A stretch of 64,000 bases of DNA from Azospirillum canadense (GCF_025961225.1 NZ_JAOQNG010000004.1:465001-529000), one strand, 5' to 3'. Positions 33,130 through 43,342 are shown, counted from the stretch's first letter. Made by a program: numbers and translations. Notes: generated from the sequence alone by a model not told the origin.

Positions 33130-35253
33130 TCAGTGGGTGCCGCCGTCGAAGAGAGCCGGCTGGAGCGCGGTCATCTTGGACTGGTTGATGGACCAATCGT
33201 CGGTCATGATGCCGCCGGTGTCGCCCGAACCCGGGCTCCAGGCCCAGTAGGTCCAGCTGACGCCCTCATGGCCAGCGGCCAGGTCGGACTTGCCGTCGAG
33301 GTTGTAGTCACCGTCCATGTACTTGACCATGGAGCTGAGCCACTGCTGGTCCTGCGAGGACTCCAGCTTCGTGCCGAACTCGCCGACCAGAACCGGCGCG
33401 ATGTTCTTCTGCACGACGTAGCCCCAGTTCTTGGTCCACACGTCGTCCATGTTGTTCGGGAAGTTGCTGTCGCCGAACCAGCCGAACCCGGCCATGGACG
33501 GCGGGTAGTCGTGGACCGAATAGACCAGCTTGTTGTCGACGGTCAGGTCGACGGGGTGGTCCTGCACGCCCTGGAGGTTGCCGCCCCACCAGTAGGTGTT
33601 GCCGTTGTACTGCTCCACACCCTCGACGATCATCAGCCAGTTCTTGTTGACCGTCTGGATGGCGTCGCCGATGCGCTCGGCCGCGGCGTGCCAGTCGGTG
33701 GCCTGGTTGCCGTCGCCCCAGGTGGCCTGGCCGTGCGGCTCGTTGTGCAGGTCGGCGGCGACGACCGACGGGTTGTCGGCGTAGCGCTCGGCCAGCATCT
33801 TCCAGTTCGCGATCATCTTCGATTCCGGGTACTGGTCGGTGTACCAGAGCCCGTTCTCGTTCGCCGACGCGCCATCGCCGGAGCGGTGGTGGTCGAGGAT
33901 GATCTTCATGCCGGTCTTGTCGGCGTAGTCGATGATCTTGTCGAAGACTTCCAGGCTGGTCTTGCCCTGGAGGTCGGGGTTCTTCGAGTAGTCAATGCCG
34001 GTGGGCATGCGGCCGCTGTCCAGCATCGCGTCGGACCAGGGCAGGCGGATGGTGTTGAAACCCTCCTTCAGCATCTGGTCCATGATGTGCTGGTAGCTGT
34101 CCTGCCACAGGCCCTGCGGGGCGAAGGCGTAGCCTTCGGCGCCGAACCAGTTGACGCCGGTCAGCTTCACGGCGTTGCCGGCGCTGTCGATGATCTGGCT
34201 GCCCTCGGTGTGCAGGTAGCCGTCGGCGATGCCGGTGGCGGTGTTGCTGGTGCCGCTGCCGGTGCTGCCAGTGCCCGTCGTCGGCGTCGTCGGCGTGGTC
34301 GGGGCCGCCGGGGTGGTGGTGCCCGAAGAGCCCGAGGAGCCGGACCCGCTGTCGGACGTGAACAGGGCCTTGTCCGCGTTCACCTGCAGCGTGCCGTTCC
34401 ACCACAGGTCGGACTGGCCCTTGACCACGTCGTTGCCGTCCAGCGTGCCCTTGTCGTAGCTGACCGAGCTGTCGGTCGAGGAGACGGCGTGGCCGTTGAT
34501 CGTCACGCTGCCGACGTGCAGGTTGCGGTCGGTGCCGCTCACGACGCCGTCGTTGTCGTACTGGATCTGAATCTTGTGCGCCTGGTCGGCGGCCAGGTCG
34601 GTCTTGAACGTGTAGTCATGCGCGTCGGTGCCGACCGTGCCCCCGCCGATCTTCTGGCCATCGGCCAGGACGGTGAAGTGCGCGTTCTGGCCGCCGGCGG
34701 CCACGCCCTTGGCGTTGATCACGATGGTCGAGGAGCCGCTGCTCCCGCTGCCGGCGTCCGTGCTGCCGGTGCTGCCCGAAACGGCGCTCCCGGCTTCGGG
34801 GATGGCGGCGGGGGCGGTGACGGCAGGGGCGCTACCGCTGGTGGAAGCGGCGTAGAGGTCGCCCGGCGTGGAGAAGGTCAGCGAACCGTTCCACCACAGG
34901 CCTTCCTGGCCCGGCATCGTCGTGGTGGTGGCGCCGTCGTCATACCGCTCGTAGGTGGCGGAGGTCGGGTTCAGGGTGGTCCCGTTAACCACGAGGGACT
35001 TGATCCCCAGGTCGCGGTCCTGCCCGGCCGCAATGTCGTCGTTGTCGTAAACGATCTGAATCTTGTGCGCCTGTCCCGCAACAACATCAGTATCAAAAGT
35101 GTAGGACTTTGCGTCGGTCGAACTCACCGAGGCCTGCCCAGCGTCCTTGCCGTCGATCAACAGACGAAAGTGCGGAGCAATTCCATCGGTTGAGTTGCCA
35201 TAGGCATTCACGACGATCTTCGTCTTGGACAGGGTCGTGGAGGTCGTCGCCAT
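33130..35253 (-). CDS. GH5 endoglucanase with two N-terminal carbohydrate-binding-like modules
   Basis: The 707-residue protein has two related beta-sandwich modules, about residues 8-130 and 174-300, each with the pattern AHKIQI.YDND and a LWWNG strand. These resemble the calcium-dependent xylan-binding modules (CBM36/CBM60 type). A Thr/Pro/Gly/Ser linker (about 305-345) leads to a GH5 catalytic domain (350-700) with acid/base Glu505 in DLHNEPHG and nucleophile Glu625 in LVGEFGTK. It should cleave beta-1,4-glucan or a similar plant polysaccharide. There is no N-terminal signal peptide (MATTSTTLSKTKIVVNA), so export must use another route, perhaps type I secretion. The ATG at 35253 follows AAGGGAAAAG. 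Confidence 0.88.
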   Translation of the reverse strand: MATTSTTLSKTKIVVNAYGNSTDGIAPHFRLLIDGKDAGQASVSSTDAKSYTFDTDVVAGQAHKIQIVYDNDDIAAGQDRDLGIKSLVVNGTTLNPTSATYERYDDGATTTTMPGQEGLWWNGSLTFSTPGDLYAASTSGSAPAVTAPAAIPEAGSAVSGSTGSTDAGSGSSGSSTIVINAKGVAAGGQNAHFTVLADGQKIGGGTVGTDAHDYTFKTDLAADQAHKIQIQYDNDGVVSGTDRNLHVGSVTINGHAVSSTDSSVSYDKGTLDGNDVVKGQSDLWWNGTLQVNADKALFTSDSGSGSSGSSGTTTPAAPTTPTTPTTGTGSTGSGTSNTATGIADGYLHTEGSQIIDSAGNAVKLTGVNWFGAEGYAFAPQGLWQDSYQHIMDQMLKEGFNTIRLPWSDAMLDSGRMPTGIDYSKNPDLQGKTSLEVFDKIIDYADKTGMKIILDHHRSGDGASANENGLWYTDQYPESKMIANWKMLAERYADNPSVVAADLHNEPHGQATWGDGNQATDWHAAAERIGDAIQTVNKNWLMIVEGVEQYNGNTYWWGGNLQGVQDHPVDLTVDNKLVYSVHDYPPSMAGFGWFGDSNFPNNMDDVWTKNWGYVVQKNIAPVLVGEFGTKLESSQDQQWLSSMVKYMDGDYNLDGKSDLAAGHEGVSWTYWAWSPGSGDTGGIMTDDWSINQSKMTALQPALFDGGTH

Positions 35254-35611
35254 TAGTCTTTTCCCTTGCGGTTTCGATGGCTCGACCCTGGCCGGGAAAG
35301 GTTAATGAGATATTACCGAATTCGCCTAAAACTCTATTCCGATTTGTGGCAAATATCAGCCGCATCGGCGAAATGTTGCCCGATGCAGCGGTGCAACATC
35401 GCGCACGTAGGGGTGGTGCGGGCGTTCTGAGGGGAGGCCGAATTTCGTCACAGCGGGGCGGCGCAGGAGGAATCGCGGGTGCTGCGTATCACCCCCGAGA
35501 CGCTTTCCGGCTCAACCCTTTGCGGGAGTTCGTGTGCGTAACATTGCGCGTGACGCTTTTCGGTTATCTTTGGTATCTTTTTGATCGAAAAACAGGGCGG
35601 GGCAGGGGGAA
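35254..35611. other. Divergent promoter gap between glucanase and split-barrel genes
   Basis: This 358-base region separates the glucanase (-) from the split-barrel genes (+). The first 100 bases (35260-35360) are AT-richer and probably hold the glucanase promoter. The last 60 bases, including a TTTTTGATCGAAAAA element around 35578-35592, lie just upstream of the plus-strand gene. No convincing reading frame, hairpin with T tract or known RNA motif was found. Confidence 0.45.
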
Positions 35612-36097
35612 ATGCCGCAGGCCGTCGTTCTGGGCGAGGCGCTCGGCGCCTTCCTAACGGAGGGCGTCAGCGTGCTGGTGTCGTCCAGCGATGCCGGCAA
35701 CCGGCCGGCGCTTGGCCGCGCGCTCGGCTGTCGCCTGTCGGCCGACGGGCGCACAGTCACGGTGTATGTCGCCGCAGCACCTTGCGCCGATCTGTTGACG
35801 GCCATCGGGGAAACCGGCCGGATCGCGGTGGCCGTCTCCAAGCCCAGCACCCACCGTTCCGTGCAGATCAAAGGGCAGGACGCCCGGCTTGTGCACTGCG
35901 CGGCCAACGCCGGGGACGTCATCGCCCGGAAGATCGACGCCTTCACCGCGGATGTCGTCAACATCGGCTTCACGGAGGCGCTGGTCCGCACGCTGATGGA
36001 CCACGACCCGGCCGACGTCGTGGCCGTGGCCTTCACGCCGACCGGTGTCTTCGACCAGACGCCCGGCCCCAACGCGGGGACCGTGATCACGCCATGA
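35612..36097 (+). CDS. Pyridoxamine-5'-phosphate-oxidase-like split-barrel protein
   Basis: The 161-residue protein resembles the flavin-binding split-barrel fold: a strand VSVLVSSSDAGNRPALGRALGC, then TVTVYVAAAP, RIAVAVSKPSTHRSVQIKG and a C-terminal DVVAVAFTPTGVFDQTPGP. The KPSTHRSVQIKG piece is typical of this fold. The family binds FMN or haem, but function cannot be told. The ATG at 35612 follows CAGGGGG. Its stop overlaps the start of the next gene (ATGA), so both are translated together. The next protein contains a similar fold. Confidence 0.65.
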   Translation: MPQAVVLGEALGAFLTEGVSVLVSSSDAGNRPALGRALGCRLSADGRTVTVYVAAAPCADLLTAIGETGRIAVAVSKPSTHRSVQIKGQDARLVHCAANAGDVIARKIDAFTADVVNIGFTEALVRTLMDHDPADVVAVAFTPTGVFDQTPGPNAGTVITP

Positions 36098-37449
36098 CCA
36101 GCCCCCCGAGCAGCAATGGACTGACCGTCGATTCCATCCGCGACTGCCTGGAAGGCGTCATCCCCGCCGCCATCGCCACCAGCGACGCGGACGGGACGCC
36201 GAACGTCTCCTTCCTGTCCCAGGTGCATTACGTGGACAGCGGCCGGGTGGCGCTGACCTACCAGTTCTTCAACAAGACGCGCGCCAACATCCTGGCCAAC
36301 CCCACCGCCACCGTGCAGCTGGTCGATCCGGCCACGGCGGCGCAGTACCGGCTGACCCTGCGCTACCTGCACACCGAGACCAGCGGCCCGTTGTTCGAGA
36401 GCATGAAGGCCAAGCTGGCCGGCATCGCGTCCCACGTCGGCATGCAGGGGGTCTATCGCCTGCTGGGCGCCGACCTGTACGAGGTGCAGCGGATCGAGGT
36501 GGTGCCGGGCGCCACCCTTCCGCCGCCGGTCCACAAGCGCGGCCTGCTGCCGGCGGTGCGGCGGAGCTGCGAGGGGATGCTGGCCTGCGCCGACCTGTCG
36601 GAGCTTCTGGACCGTGCGCTGGCCGACCTGCGGGCCGGCTTCGGCATCGAACACGCGCTGGTGCTGATGCTGGACGAATGCGCCGGGCGGCTCTACACCG
36701 TCGCCGCCATGGGCTACAGCGTGTCCGGCGTGGGGTCGGAGGTCGCGTTGGGCGACGGGGTCATCGGGGTGGCGGCGCGGGAGCGCACGCCGATCCGCGT
36801 TACCCACATGACCACCGACTACGCCTACAGCCGCGCGGTGCGCGCCAGCGTGGCCGACGCGGGCGTGGAGCTTGCCCCGGTTACGGAGATCCCTTTTCCC
36901 GGCCTTCCCGAACCGCACAGCCAGCTCGCCGTGCCGATCCTCGCCGGCCCAAAGCTCGTCGGCGTGCTGTTCGTGGAAAGCCCGCAGGAGATGCGCTTCT
37001 GCTACGACGACGAGGACGCGCTGGCGACGCTGGCCGCCCAGCTCGGCGCCATGATCCTGGCCTTCCGGCAACAGGCCGCCCCGCCCGAGGAGGCGGCGGA
37101 GGACGGTTCGGTCCCGGCCGACGGAGCGGCTGCGGTCATCCGCCACTACGCCGCCGACGACAGCGTCTTCATCGACCATGACTACCTGATCAAGGGTGTG
37201 GCCGGCGCCATTTTCTGGAAGCTCGCGCGCGATTATGTCCGGCAGGGGCGGACCGACTTCTCCAACCGGGAGCTTCGGCTGGCCCCCGACATCCGTCTGC
37301 CCGACTTGGCGGAGAACCTGGAGGCGCGACTGATCCTGCTGCAACGGCGGCTGGCCGAACGCTGCCCCTTCCTTGGCATCGAGAAGACCGGGCGCGGGCG
37401 GTTCCGCCTCGTCGTGCAACGGCCGCTCGCCCTGGAGGATATGGCATAA
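36094..37449 (+). CDS. Split-barrel plus GAF sensor protein with C-terminal winged-helix-like region
   Basis: The 451-residue protein has three parts. Residues 8-145 form a pyridoxamine-phosphate-oxidase-like domain (GTPNVSFLSQVHYVDSGRVAL; YQFFNKTRANI). Residues 160-340 form a GAF domain (DLSELLDRALADLRAGFGIEHAL; LGDGVIGVAARERTPIRV). The last 85 residues (KGVAGAIFWKLARDYV...FSNRELRL...LEARLILLQRRL) resemble a small winged-helix domain. This arrangement looks like a one-component sensor for a flavin- or haem-linked signal, with the GAF domain as a second ligand site. Start chosen at the ATG at 36094 overlapping the upstream stop. DNA binding is an inference. Confidence 0.75.
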   Translation: MTSPPSSNGLTVDSIRDCLEGVIPAAIATSDADGTPNVSFLSQVHYVDSGRVALTYQFFNKTRANILANPTATVQLVDPATAAQYRLTLRYLHTETSGPLFESMKAKLAGIASHVGMQGVYRLLGADLYEVQRIEVVPGATLPPPVHKRGLLPAVRRSCEGMLACADLSELLDRALADLRAGFGIEHALVLMLDECAGRLYTVAAMGYSVSGVGSEVALGDGVIGVAARERTPIRVTHMTTDYAYSRAVRASVADAGVELAPVTEIPFPGLPEPHSQLAVPILAGPKLVGVLFVESPQEMRFCYDDEDALATLAAQLGAMILAFRQQAAPPEEAAEDGSVPADGAAAVIRHYAADDSVFIDHDYLIKGVAGAIFWKLARDYVRQGRTDFSNRELRLAPDIRLPDLAENLEARLILLQRRLAERCPFLGIEKTGRGRFRLVVQRPLALEDMA

Positions 37450-37578
37450 TCACAAAGGGTATTGTTATCAACGCCTTACGATTCTTTTAGCATTTCGTGA
37501 GCCATGACTTAGCAAGCGTCCGCCGGCCGTCCCGCGTATCGTCCGCCCCGTTCACAAAACAAATTGGGGGGATGAGGG

Positions 37579-38268
37579 ATGACCGGGCAGGCGTCGCGGT
37601 ACGACATGTATCGCCTGATTCACAAGGCCCTGCGGGGCTTCATGGTCGACACGCTGGCGGCCGTGGGCCGTATGGACGCCGGGGACGACAGGGATGTCGT
37701 GGCGGTCCTGGCCCGCGTGCGCAGCCTGCTCGCGCTGTGCGGCAGCCATGTGGAGCATGAGAACCGCTTCGTCCACCCGGCGATGGAGGCGCGCGCGCCG
37801 GGCTCGTCCGCGGACATCGCGTCGGACCACGACCACCACGCGCATGACCTCGCCGCCCTCGTCGCGGCCGTTGGTGCGGTCGAGGCCGCCCATGGGCCAG
37901 CCCGCGCCGACGCCGCCCACGCGCTCTACCGCCGGCTGGCGCTGTTCGTCGGCGAGAACCTCACCCACATGGAGGCGGAGGAGAGCCACAACAACGGCGT
38001 TCTCTGGCGCACCCACCGGGACGAGGAGCTGCAAGCCATCGAGCAGGCCATCGTCGCCGCGCAGCCGCCGGATGAGATGATGCTGGTGCTGCGCTGGATG
38101 CTCGCCTCCGCGACCCCGGCCGAGCGCGCGGACCTGCTGGGCGGGATCCGCGCCATGGCCCCGGCGGAGGCGTTCGCGGGCATGATGGCGTTGGCGCAAT
38201 CGGTGCTGACGCCGGCCGATCACGACAAGCTGACCCGCGCACTGGCCACGCCGGCCCTGGCGGCCTGA
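37579..38268 (+). CDS. Hemerythrin-like (HHE) domain protein
   Basis: The 229-residue helical protein carries the ligands of a non-haem di-iron site: HKALR near residue 15, HVEHENRFVHPAME (His-x3-Glu), DHDHHAHDL and HMEAEESHNN. This is the hemerythrin/HHE pattern that binds oxygen or nitric oxide or senses iron and oxygen. The C-terminal 60 residues (MMLVLRWMLASATPAERADLLGGI) are an extra helical part. The ATG at 37579 follows a G-rich GGGGGGATGAGGG. It is 12 bases before the E1-alpha gene and probably co-transcribed with it, which hints at an oxygen-linked role of that enzyme. Confidence 0.83.
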   Translation: MTGQASRYDMYRLIHKALRGFMVDTLAAVGRMDAGDDRDVVAVLARVRSLLALCGSHVEHENRFVHPAMEARAPGSSADIASDHDHHAHDLAALVAAVGAVEAAHGPARADAAHALYRRLALFVGENLTHMEAEESHNNGVLWRTHRDEELQAIEQAIVAAQPPDEMMLVLRWMLASATPAERADLLGGIRAMAPAEAFAGMMALAQSVLTPADHDKLTRALATPALAA

Positions 38269-38279
38269 AGGAGGGGACG

Positions 38280-39230
38280 ATGACAAGCGACACGCTCATC
38301 CAGGCGCTGGAGCGCATGGTGCTGATTCGCGCCTATGAGGACACGCTGGTCGGGCTGCACGGCCAGGGGCGGGCGGCCGGGACCTGCACGTCGGTCGGGC
38401 AGGAGGCGTCGGCCGTCGGCGTGGTCTCCGCCCTGTCGTCTGAGGACCTGATCCTGACCAACCACCGCAGTGCCGGCCACCTGCTGGCCCGCGGCGCCGA
38501 CCCCGGCCGCCTGATGGCCGAGGTGATGGGCAAGCGCGACGGCTACTGCAAGGGCAAGAGCGGGTCGCTGCACATCGCGGCGAAGGAGATCGGCGTGGTG
38601 CTGACCTCCACCATTGTCGGCGGGGAGCTGGCGCTGGCGACCGGCGTGGCGCTGTCGCGCGCGACCTTGGGCGGGGAGGGCATCGTCGTCTGCTTCTTCG
38701 GCGACGGGGCGGCCTGCGAGGGGCGCTTCCACGAATCGCTGAACCTCGCCGCGCTGTGGAACCTGCCGATCCTCTACGTGTGCGAGAACAACCAGTGGCA
38801 GGCCTTCGTCCACCGCAAGGAGACGACGCTGGCCGACAGCGTCGTCCCGCAGGCCGCCGCCCTGGGCATGGACGGCAAGAGCGTGGACGGCAACGATGTG
38901 GAGGCCGTGCAGGCCGCCGCGGCGGAGGCCGTCGCCGCCGTGCGCCGGACGCGCAAGCCCTTCCTGCTGGAGACCCGGACCTACCGCCTGCGCGGCCATT
39001 TCGAGCCGGACGACCAGTCCTACGTCGACCCGAGTGAGCTGGAGCAGTGGCGCGGGCGCGACCCCATCGCCGTGCTGCGCGCCCGGCTGGAACGGGACGG
39101 GTTGCTCTCCATGGGGGAGGCTGACGCCATCGAGGCGCGGGCGCGCGGCATCATGGAGAGCGCCGTCGCCTTCGCCGAGGCGAGCCCCTATCCGGGCGCC
39201 GAAGACCTGACCCGCGACGTCTACGCCTGA
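38280..39230 (+). CDS. Thiamine-diphosphate-dependent dehydrogenase E1, alpha subunit
   Basis: The 316-residue protein is the alpha chain of a 2-oxo-acid or acetoin dehydrogenase E1. The thiamine-diphosphate motif GDGAACEGRFHESLN ends with CENNQW (the GDG...NN pattern), and HRSAGHLLARG and GKSGSLHIA mark the substrate channel as in AcoA and PdhA. The ATG at 38280 follows GAAGGAGGGG. The beta chain starts 14 bases after its stop. No E2 or E3 gene follows, so the complex must take these from elsewhere or work without them. Acetoin, pyruvate or a branched oxo-acid are possible substrates. Confidence 0.88.
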   Translation: MTSDTLIQALERMVLIRAYEDTLVGLHGQGRAAGTCTSVGQEASAVGVVSALSSEDLILTNHRSAGHLLARGADPGRLMAEVMGKRDGYCKGKSGSLHIAAKEIGVVLTSTIVGGELALATGVALSRATLGGEGIVVCFFGDGAACEGRFHESLNLAALWNLPILYVCENNQWQAFVHRKETTLADSVVPQAAALGMDGKSVDGNDVEAVQAAAAEAVAAVRRTRKPFLLETRTYRLRGHFEPDDQSYVDPSELEQWRGRDPIAVLRARLERDGLLSMGEADAIEARARGIMESAVAFAEASPYPGAEDLTRDVYA

Positions 39231-39243
39231 GGAGAGGGCACCC

Positions 39244-40206
39244 ATGCCGACCATGACCGTCACCGACGCCGTCTCTGCAGCCCTGGCCGAGGAGATGCGC
39301 CGCGATCCCACAGTCCTGTTGATGGGCGAGGGCGTCGCCACCAAACGCCTTCCCCTGGTCGAGGAATTCGGCGCGCCCCGCGTCCGCAACACGCCGCTGG
39401 CCGAGGGCATCATCGCCGGCACGGCGGCGGGCGCCGCGGCGACCGGCTTGCGCCCGGTGATCGACCTGCTGTTCGCGCCCTTCCTGACCTACGCGATGGA
39501 CGAGATCGTCAACAGCGCGGGAAAGCTGCGCTACATCTCCGGCGGGCAGTTCGCCTTCCCCATGGTGGTGCTGGCGCAGACCGGCGCCGGCTGGGGCGTG
39601 GGCGCGCAGCACAACCACAACAATGAGGCCTGGTTCGTCCACAGCCCCGGCCTGAAGGTGGTCATGCCCTCCAACCCCGCGGACGCCAAGGGGCTGCTGA
39701 AGGCGGCGATCCGCGACGACAATCCGGTGCTGTTCTTCACCGACATCGGCCTCGCCTACGCCGACGGGCCGGTGCCGGACGGGGATGCGGTCGTTCCGTT
39801 GGGGAAGGCGGCTGTCCTGCGCGAGGGCGCCGACGTCACGCTGGTCTCCTACGCCAAGACGGTGCACGGCTGCGTCCAGGCCGCGGCGCGCCTCGCCGAG
39901 GCGGGCATCGAGGCCGAGGTGATCGACCTGCGCACGCTGAAGCCGCTGGACGAGGACACGATCCTGCGCTCCGTCCGCAAGACCGGGCGCCTCGTCGTGG
40001 TGCACGAAGCCAGCCGCATGTGCGGCGTGGGCGCGGAGATCGCGGCGCTGGTTGCGGAGAAGGCCTTCGGCAGCCTGCGCGCTCCGGTGGTCCGCCTGAC
40101 CGGCCCCGACGCGCCGGCCCCCGCCAGCTACCCACTGGAACAGGCCTTCGTCCCACAGGCCGAGGCGATCGAAAGCGCCGCGCGCGGCCTTGTCGAGGGG
40201 CGGTGA
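39244..40206 (+). CDS. Thiamine-diphosphate-dependent dehydrogenase E1, beta subunit
   Basis: The 320-residue protein is the partner beta chain. MGEGVATKRLPLVEEFG and RVRNTPLAEGIIAGTAAGAA are the N-terminal cofactor-contact region. The transketolase-type C-terminal domain (VTLVSYAKTVHGCVQAA, RLVVVHEASRMCGVGAEIAALV) follows. It closely resembles AcoB and PdhB. The ATG at 39244 follows GAGGAGAGGG. A strong terminator follows the stop, so the operon ends here without E2 or E3. Confidence 0.9.
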   Translation: MPTMTVTDAVSAALAEEMRRDPTVLLMGEGVATKRLPLVEEFGAPRVRNTPLAEGIIAGTAAGAAATGLRPVIDLLFAPFLTYAMDEIVNSAGKLRYISGGQFAFPMVVLAQTGAGWGVGAQHNHNNEAWFVHSPGLKVVMPSNPADAKGLLKAAIRDDNPVLFFTDIGLAYADGPVPDGDAVVPLGKAAVLREGADVTLVSYAKTVHGCVQAAARLAEAGIEAEVIDLRTLKPLDEDTILRSVRKTGRLVVVHEASRMCGVGAEIAALVAEKAFGSLRAPVVRLTGPDAPAPASYPLEQAFVPQAEAIESAARGLVEGR

Positions 40207-40211
40207 CGTCG

Positions 40212-40244
40212 AAGGCCCCACTTGTTTGAAGGAGTGGGGCCTTT
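40212..40244. terminator. Bidirectional terminator between E1-beta and the peptide importer
   Basis: AAGGCCCCACT pairs with AGTGGGGCCTT (11 bp) over a 10-base loop, followed by a T and then G-rich sequence. It lies between the convergent stops at 40206 and 40257. Confidence 0.75.
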
Positions 40245-40256
40245 GGGCGCTCTATC

Positions 40257-41239
40257 CTACGCCATGATCACGTCGTCGCGGATGCAGGAGACGACATGGC
40301 CCGGCGCCACCTCGCGCGGGATGCTGGCGGCGGGTTCGGCGCAGGCGGGCAGGGCGTACGGGCAGCGGGTGCGGAAGACGCAACCCGACGGCGGATTCAT
40401 CGGGCTCGGCACGTCGCCTTCCAGCAGCATGCGCTGCTTGGGGGCGTCCGGGTCCGGCTCGGGGGCCGCCGACAAAAGGGCGCGGGTGTAGGGGTGGCGG
40501 GGGCGGTCGTAGAGGCTGTCGCTCGGCGCCAGTTCCATCAGGCGGCCGAGATACATCACCGCCACGCGGTCGCTGATGTAGCGCACGACGGCGAGGTCGT
40601 GGGCGATGAACAGAACCGCCAGCCCCAGTTCGCGCCGCAAATCGTCCAACAGGTTGACCACCTGCGCCTGCACCGACACGTCGAGCGCCGAGACGGGCTC
40701 GTCCGCCACGATGAAGTCCGGCTCCACCGCCAGCGCGCGGGCGATGCCGATGCGCTGGCGCTGGCCGCCGGAGAACTCGTGCGGAAAGCGGTCCATGGCG
40801 TCGGCGGTCAGGCCGACCTTCTGGAGCAGCGCGGCGATGCGGTCGCGGCGGTCGGCCTTGGTGCCGATGTTGTGGATGGTCAGCGCCTCCCCGATCACGT
40901 CGCGCACGCGCTGGCGCGGGTCGAGGCTGGCGTAAGGATCCTGAAAGACGATCTGCATGCGCCGGCGCAGAGCCCGCATCTTCGCCGGGGGCAGGCCGGT
41001 GACCTCCTCCCCGTCGAAGCGGATGGAGCCCGACGTCGGCTCGATCAGCCGCAGGATGCTGCGCCCGGCCGTGGTCTTGCCGGAGCCGGACTCGCCGACC
41101 AGCCCCAGCACCTCCCCCCGGTTCAGGTCGAAGGACAGGTCGTCCACCGCCTTCACCCAGCCGACGGGGCGTTGCAGAAGCCCGCCGCGGATCGGGAATT
41201 TCTTTTCCAGGCCGCGGACTTGGAGCAAGGGTTGAGTCG

Positions 41240-41243
<4 letters not shown>
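40257..41243 (-). CDS. Peptide ABC transporter ATP-binding protein, DppF-like
   Basis: The 328-residue ATPase has Walker A VGESGSGKTTAGRS, Q-loop VFQDPYASLDPR, signature FSGGQRQRIG, Walker B FIVADEPVSALD and the C-terminal oligopeptide-type cysteine region FRTRCPYALPACAEP. It pairs with the DppD-like protein encoded directly upstream (four-base overlap). Together they power import of a peptide or acylated amino acid. It is the last gene of a long minus-strand operon that starts with the binding protein at 49042. Confidence 0.92.
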
Positions 41244-42268
<1,025 letters not shown>

Positions 42269-42283
42269 TCCCTAGTTATAGTG

Positions 42284-43342
42284 TCAGCGGGTGCAGCCGC
42301 GGGCGGCGACCGGCCATTCGCCGATCACCTCGCCGTTCCGGCTGACCGCCATGCGGTCGTGCAGGTTGCTGACGACGCAGACGTGGTTGGGCAGGATGCG
42401 CAGGCGCTCGCCGATGGCGGGCTTTTTGGCGCAGGCGGAGAGGTCGACCACCGCGTGCTCCTCGTTCACGCGGGTGATGACCGCGTCCGGGTAGTCGAGG
42501 ATCAGGCCGAAGCCCTCGCCGACGGACGGCGCGACACGGTCGCTTGAGAGCGTCTTCGACCCGGCGTCGAGCACGGCGCGGTCCTCGGTCGGGCGGCTGA
42601 CCACGGTGGCGACGACGTGCACCGCGCATTCGTCCAGCGTCGCCACCCCGGCGCCGACGGTGGCGCGGTCGTGGTAGATGTAGGTGCCGACGCGCAGCTC
42701 CGTCACGCCGGGCAGCTCGTGCGTGTCCCAGCAGCCGGGCGTGCCGCCGACCGACACGGTCTGCAACGGGATGCCGGCCTCGTCGAGCAGCTTGCGCGTG
42801 TCGGCCACGAAGGGAACGGTGCGGGGACCGCGCGGGTAGGTCATCAGGCCGCGGAAGGCGGTCAGCCCGTTGCCGTTGGCGCGTCGGGCGAGCGTCAGCG
42901 CGTCCTCCGGCGTCTGCACGCCGCAGCGGCCGTCGCCGCTGTCGAACTCCACGAGGATGCCGATCTCGACGCCGGCCTGTTGCGCGGCTGCCGCGACCGT
43001 GTCGAGCGCCACGGGGTTGTCTATGGCGACGGTGAGCTTCGTCTTGCCGGCCAATTCCGCCAGCGGGCCGACCTTGGCGACGCCGACAATGGGGTAGCTG
43101 AGCAGGATGTCCGGGCAGCCGGCCTCCGCCATGACCAGCGCCTCGCCGATCTTCTGGCAGGTGATGCCGACCGCGCCCAGCTCCATCTGGCGCTGGGTGA
43201 ACTGGGGGAGCTTGTGGGTCTTGATGTGCGGGCGAAGCGCCAGGCCGTGCTTGTCGCAGTAGGCCTGCATCTTGGCCAGGTTGTGCTCGACCCGGTCGAG
43301 ATCGATGACGGGAACGGGGGTGTCGAGATCGTCGACGCGCAT
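42284..43342 (-). CDS. D-threonine aldolase / D-serine dehydratase-like PLP enzyme
   Basis: The 352-residue protein is a fold-type III PLP enzyme with the alanine-racemase N-terminal barrel and the DSD1-type C-terminal domain. The PLP lysine is probably Lys41 in LRPHIKTHKLP. The C-terminal PNHVCVVSNLHD supplies the His and Cys that bind the metal in D-serine dehydratase, D-threonine aldolase and 3-hydroxy-D-aspartate enzymes. It should act on a D-beta-hydroxy-amino acid. Its place between peptide transport genes, a D-aminoacylase and RidA supports a role in D-amino acid catabolism. The ATG at 43342 has a weak site (GGAGCC) upstream. Aldolase and dehydratase cannot be told apart by eye. Confidence 0.85.
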   Translation of the reverse strand: MRVDDLDTPVPVIDLDRVEHNLAKMQAYCDKHGLALRPHIKTHKLPQFTQRQMELGAVGITCQKIGEALVMAEAGCPDILLSYPIVGVAKVGPLAELAGKTKLTVAIDNPVALDTVAAAAQQAGVEIGILVEFDSGDGRCGVQTPEDALTLARRANGNGLTAFRGLMTYPRGPRTVPFVADTRKLLDEAGIPLQTVSVGGTPGCWDTHELPGVTELRVGTYIYHDRATVGAGVATLDECAVHVVATVVSRPTEDRAVLDAGSKTLSSDRVAPSVGEGFGLILDYPDAVITRVNEEHAVVDLSACAKKPAIGERLRILPNHVCVVSNLHDRMAVSRNGEVIGEWPVAARGCTR

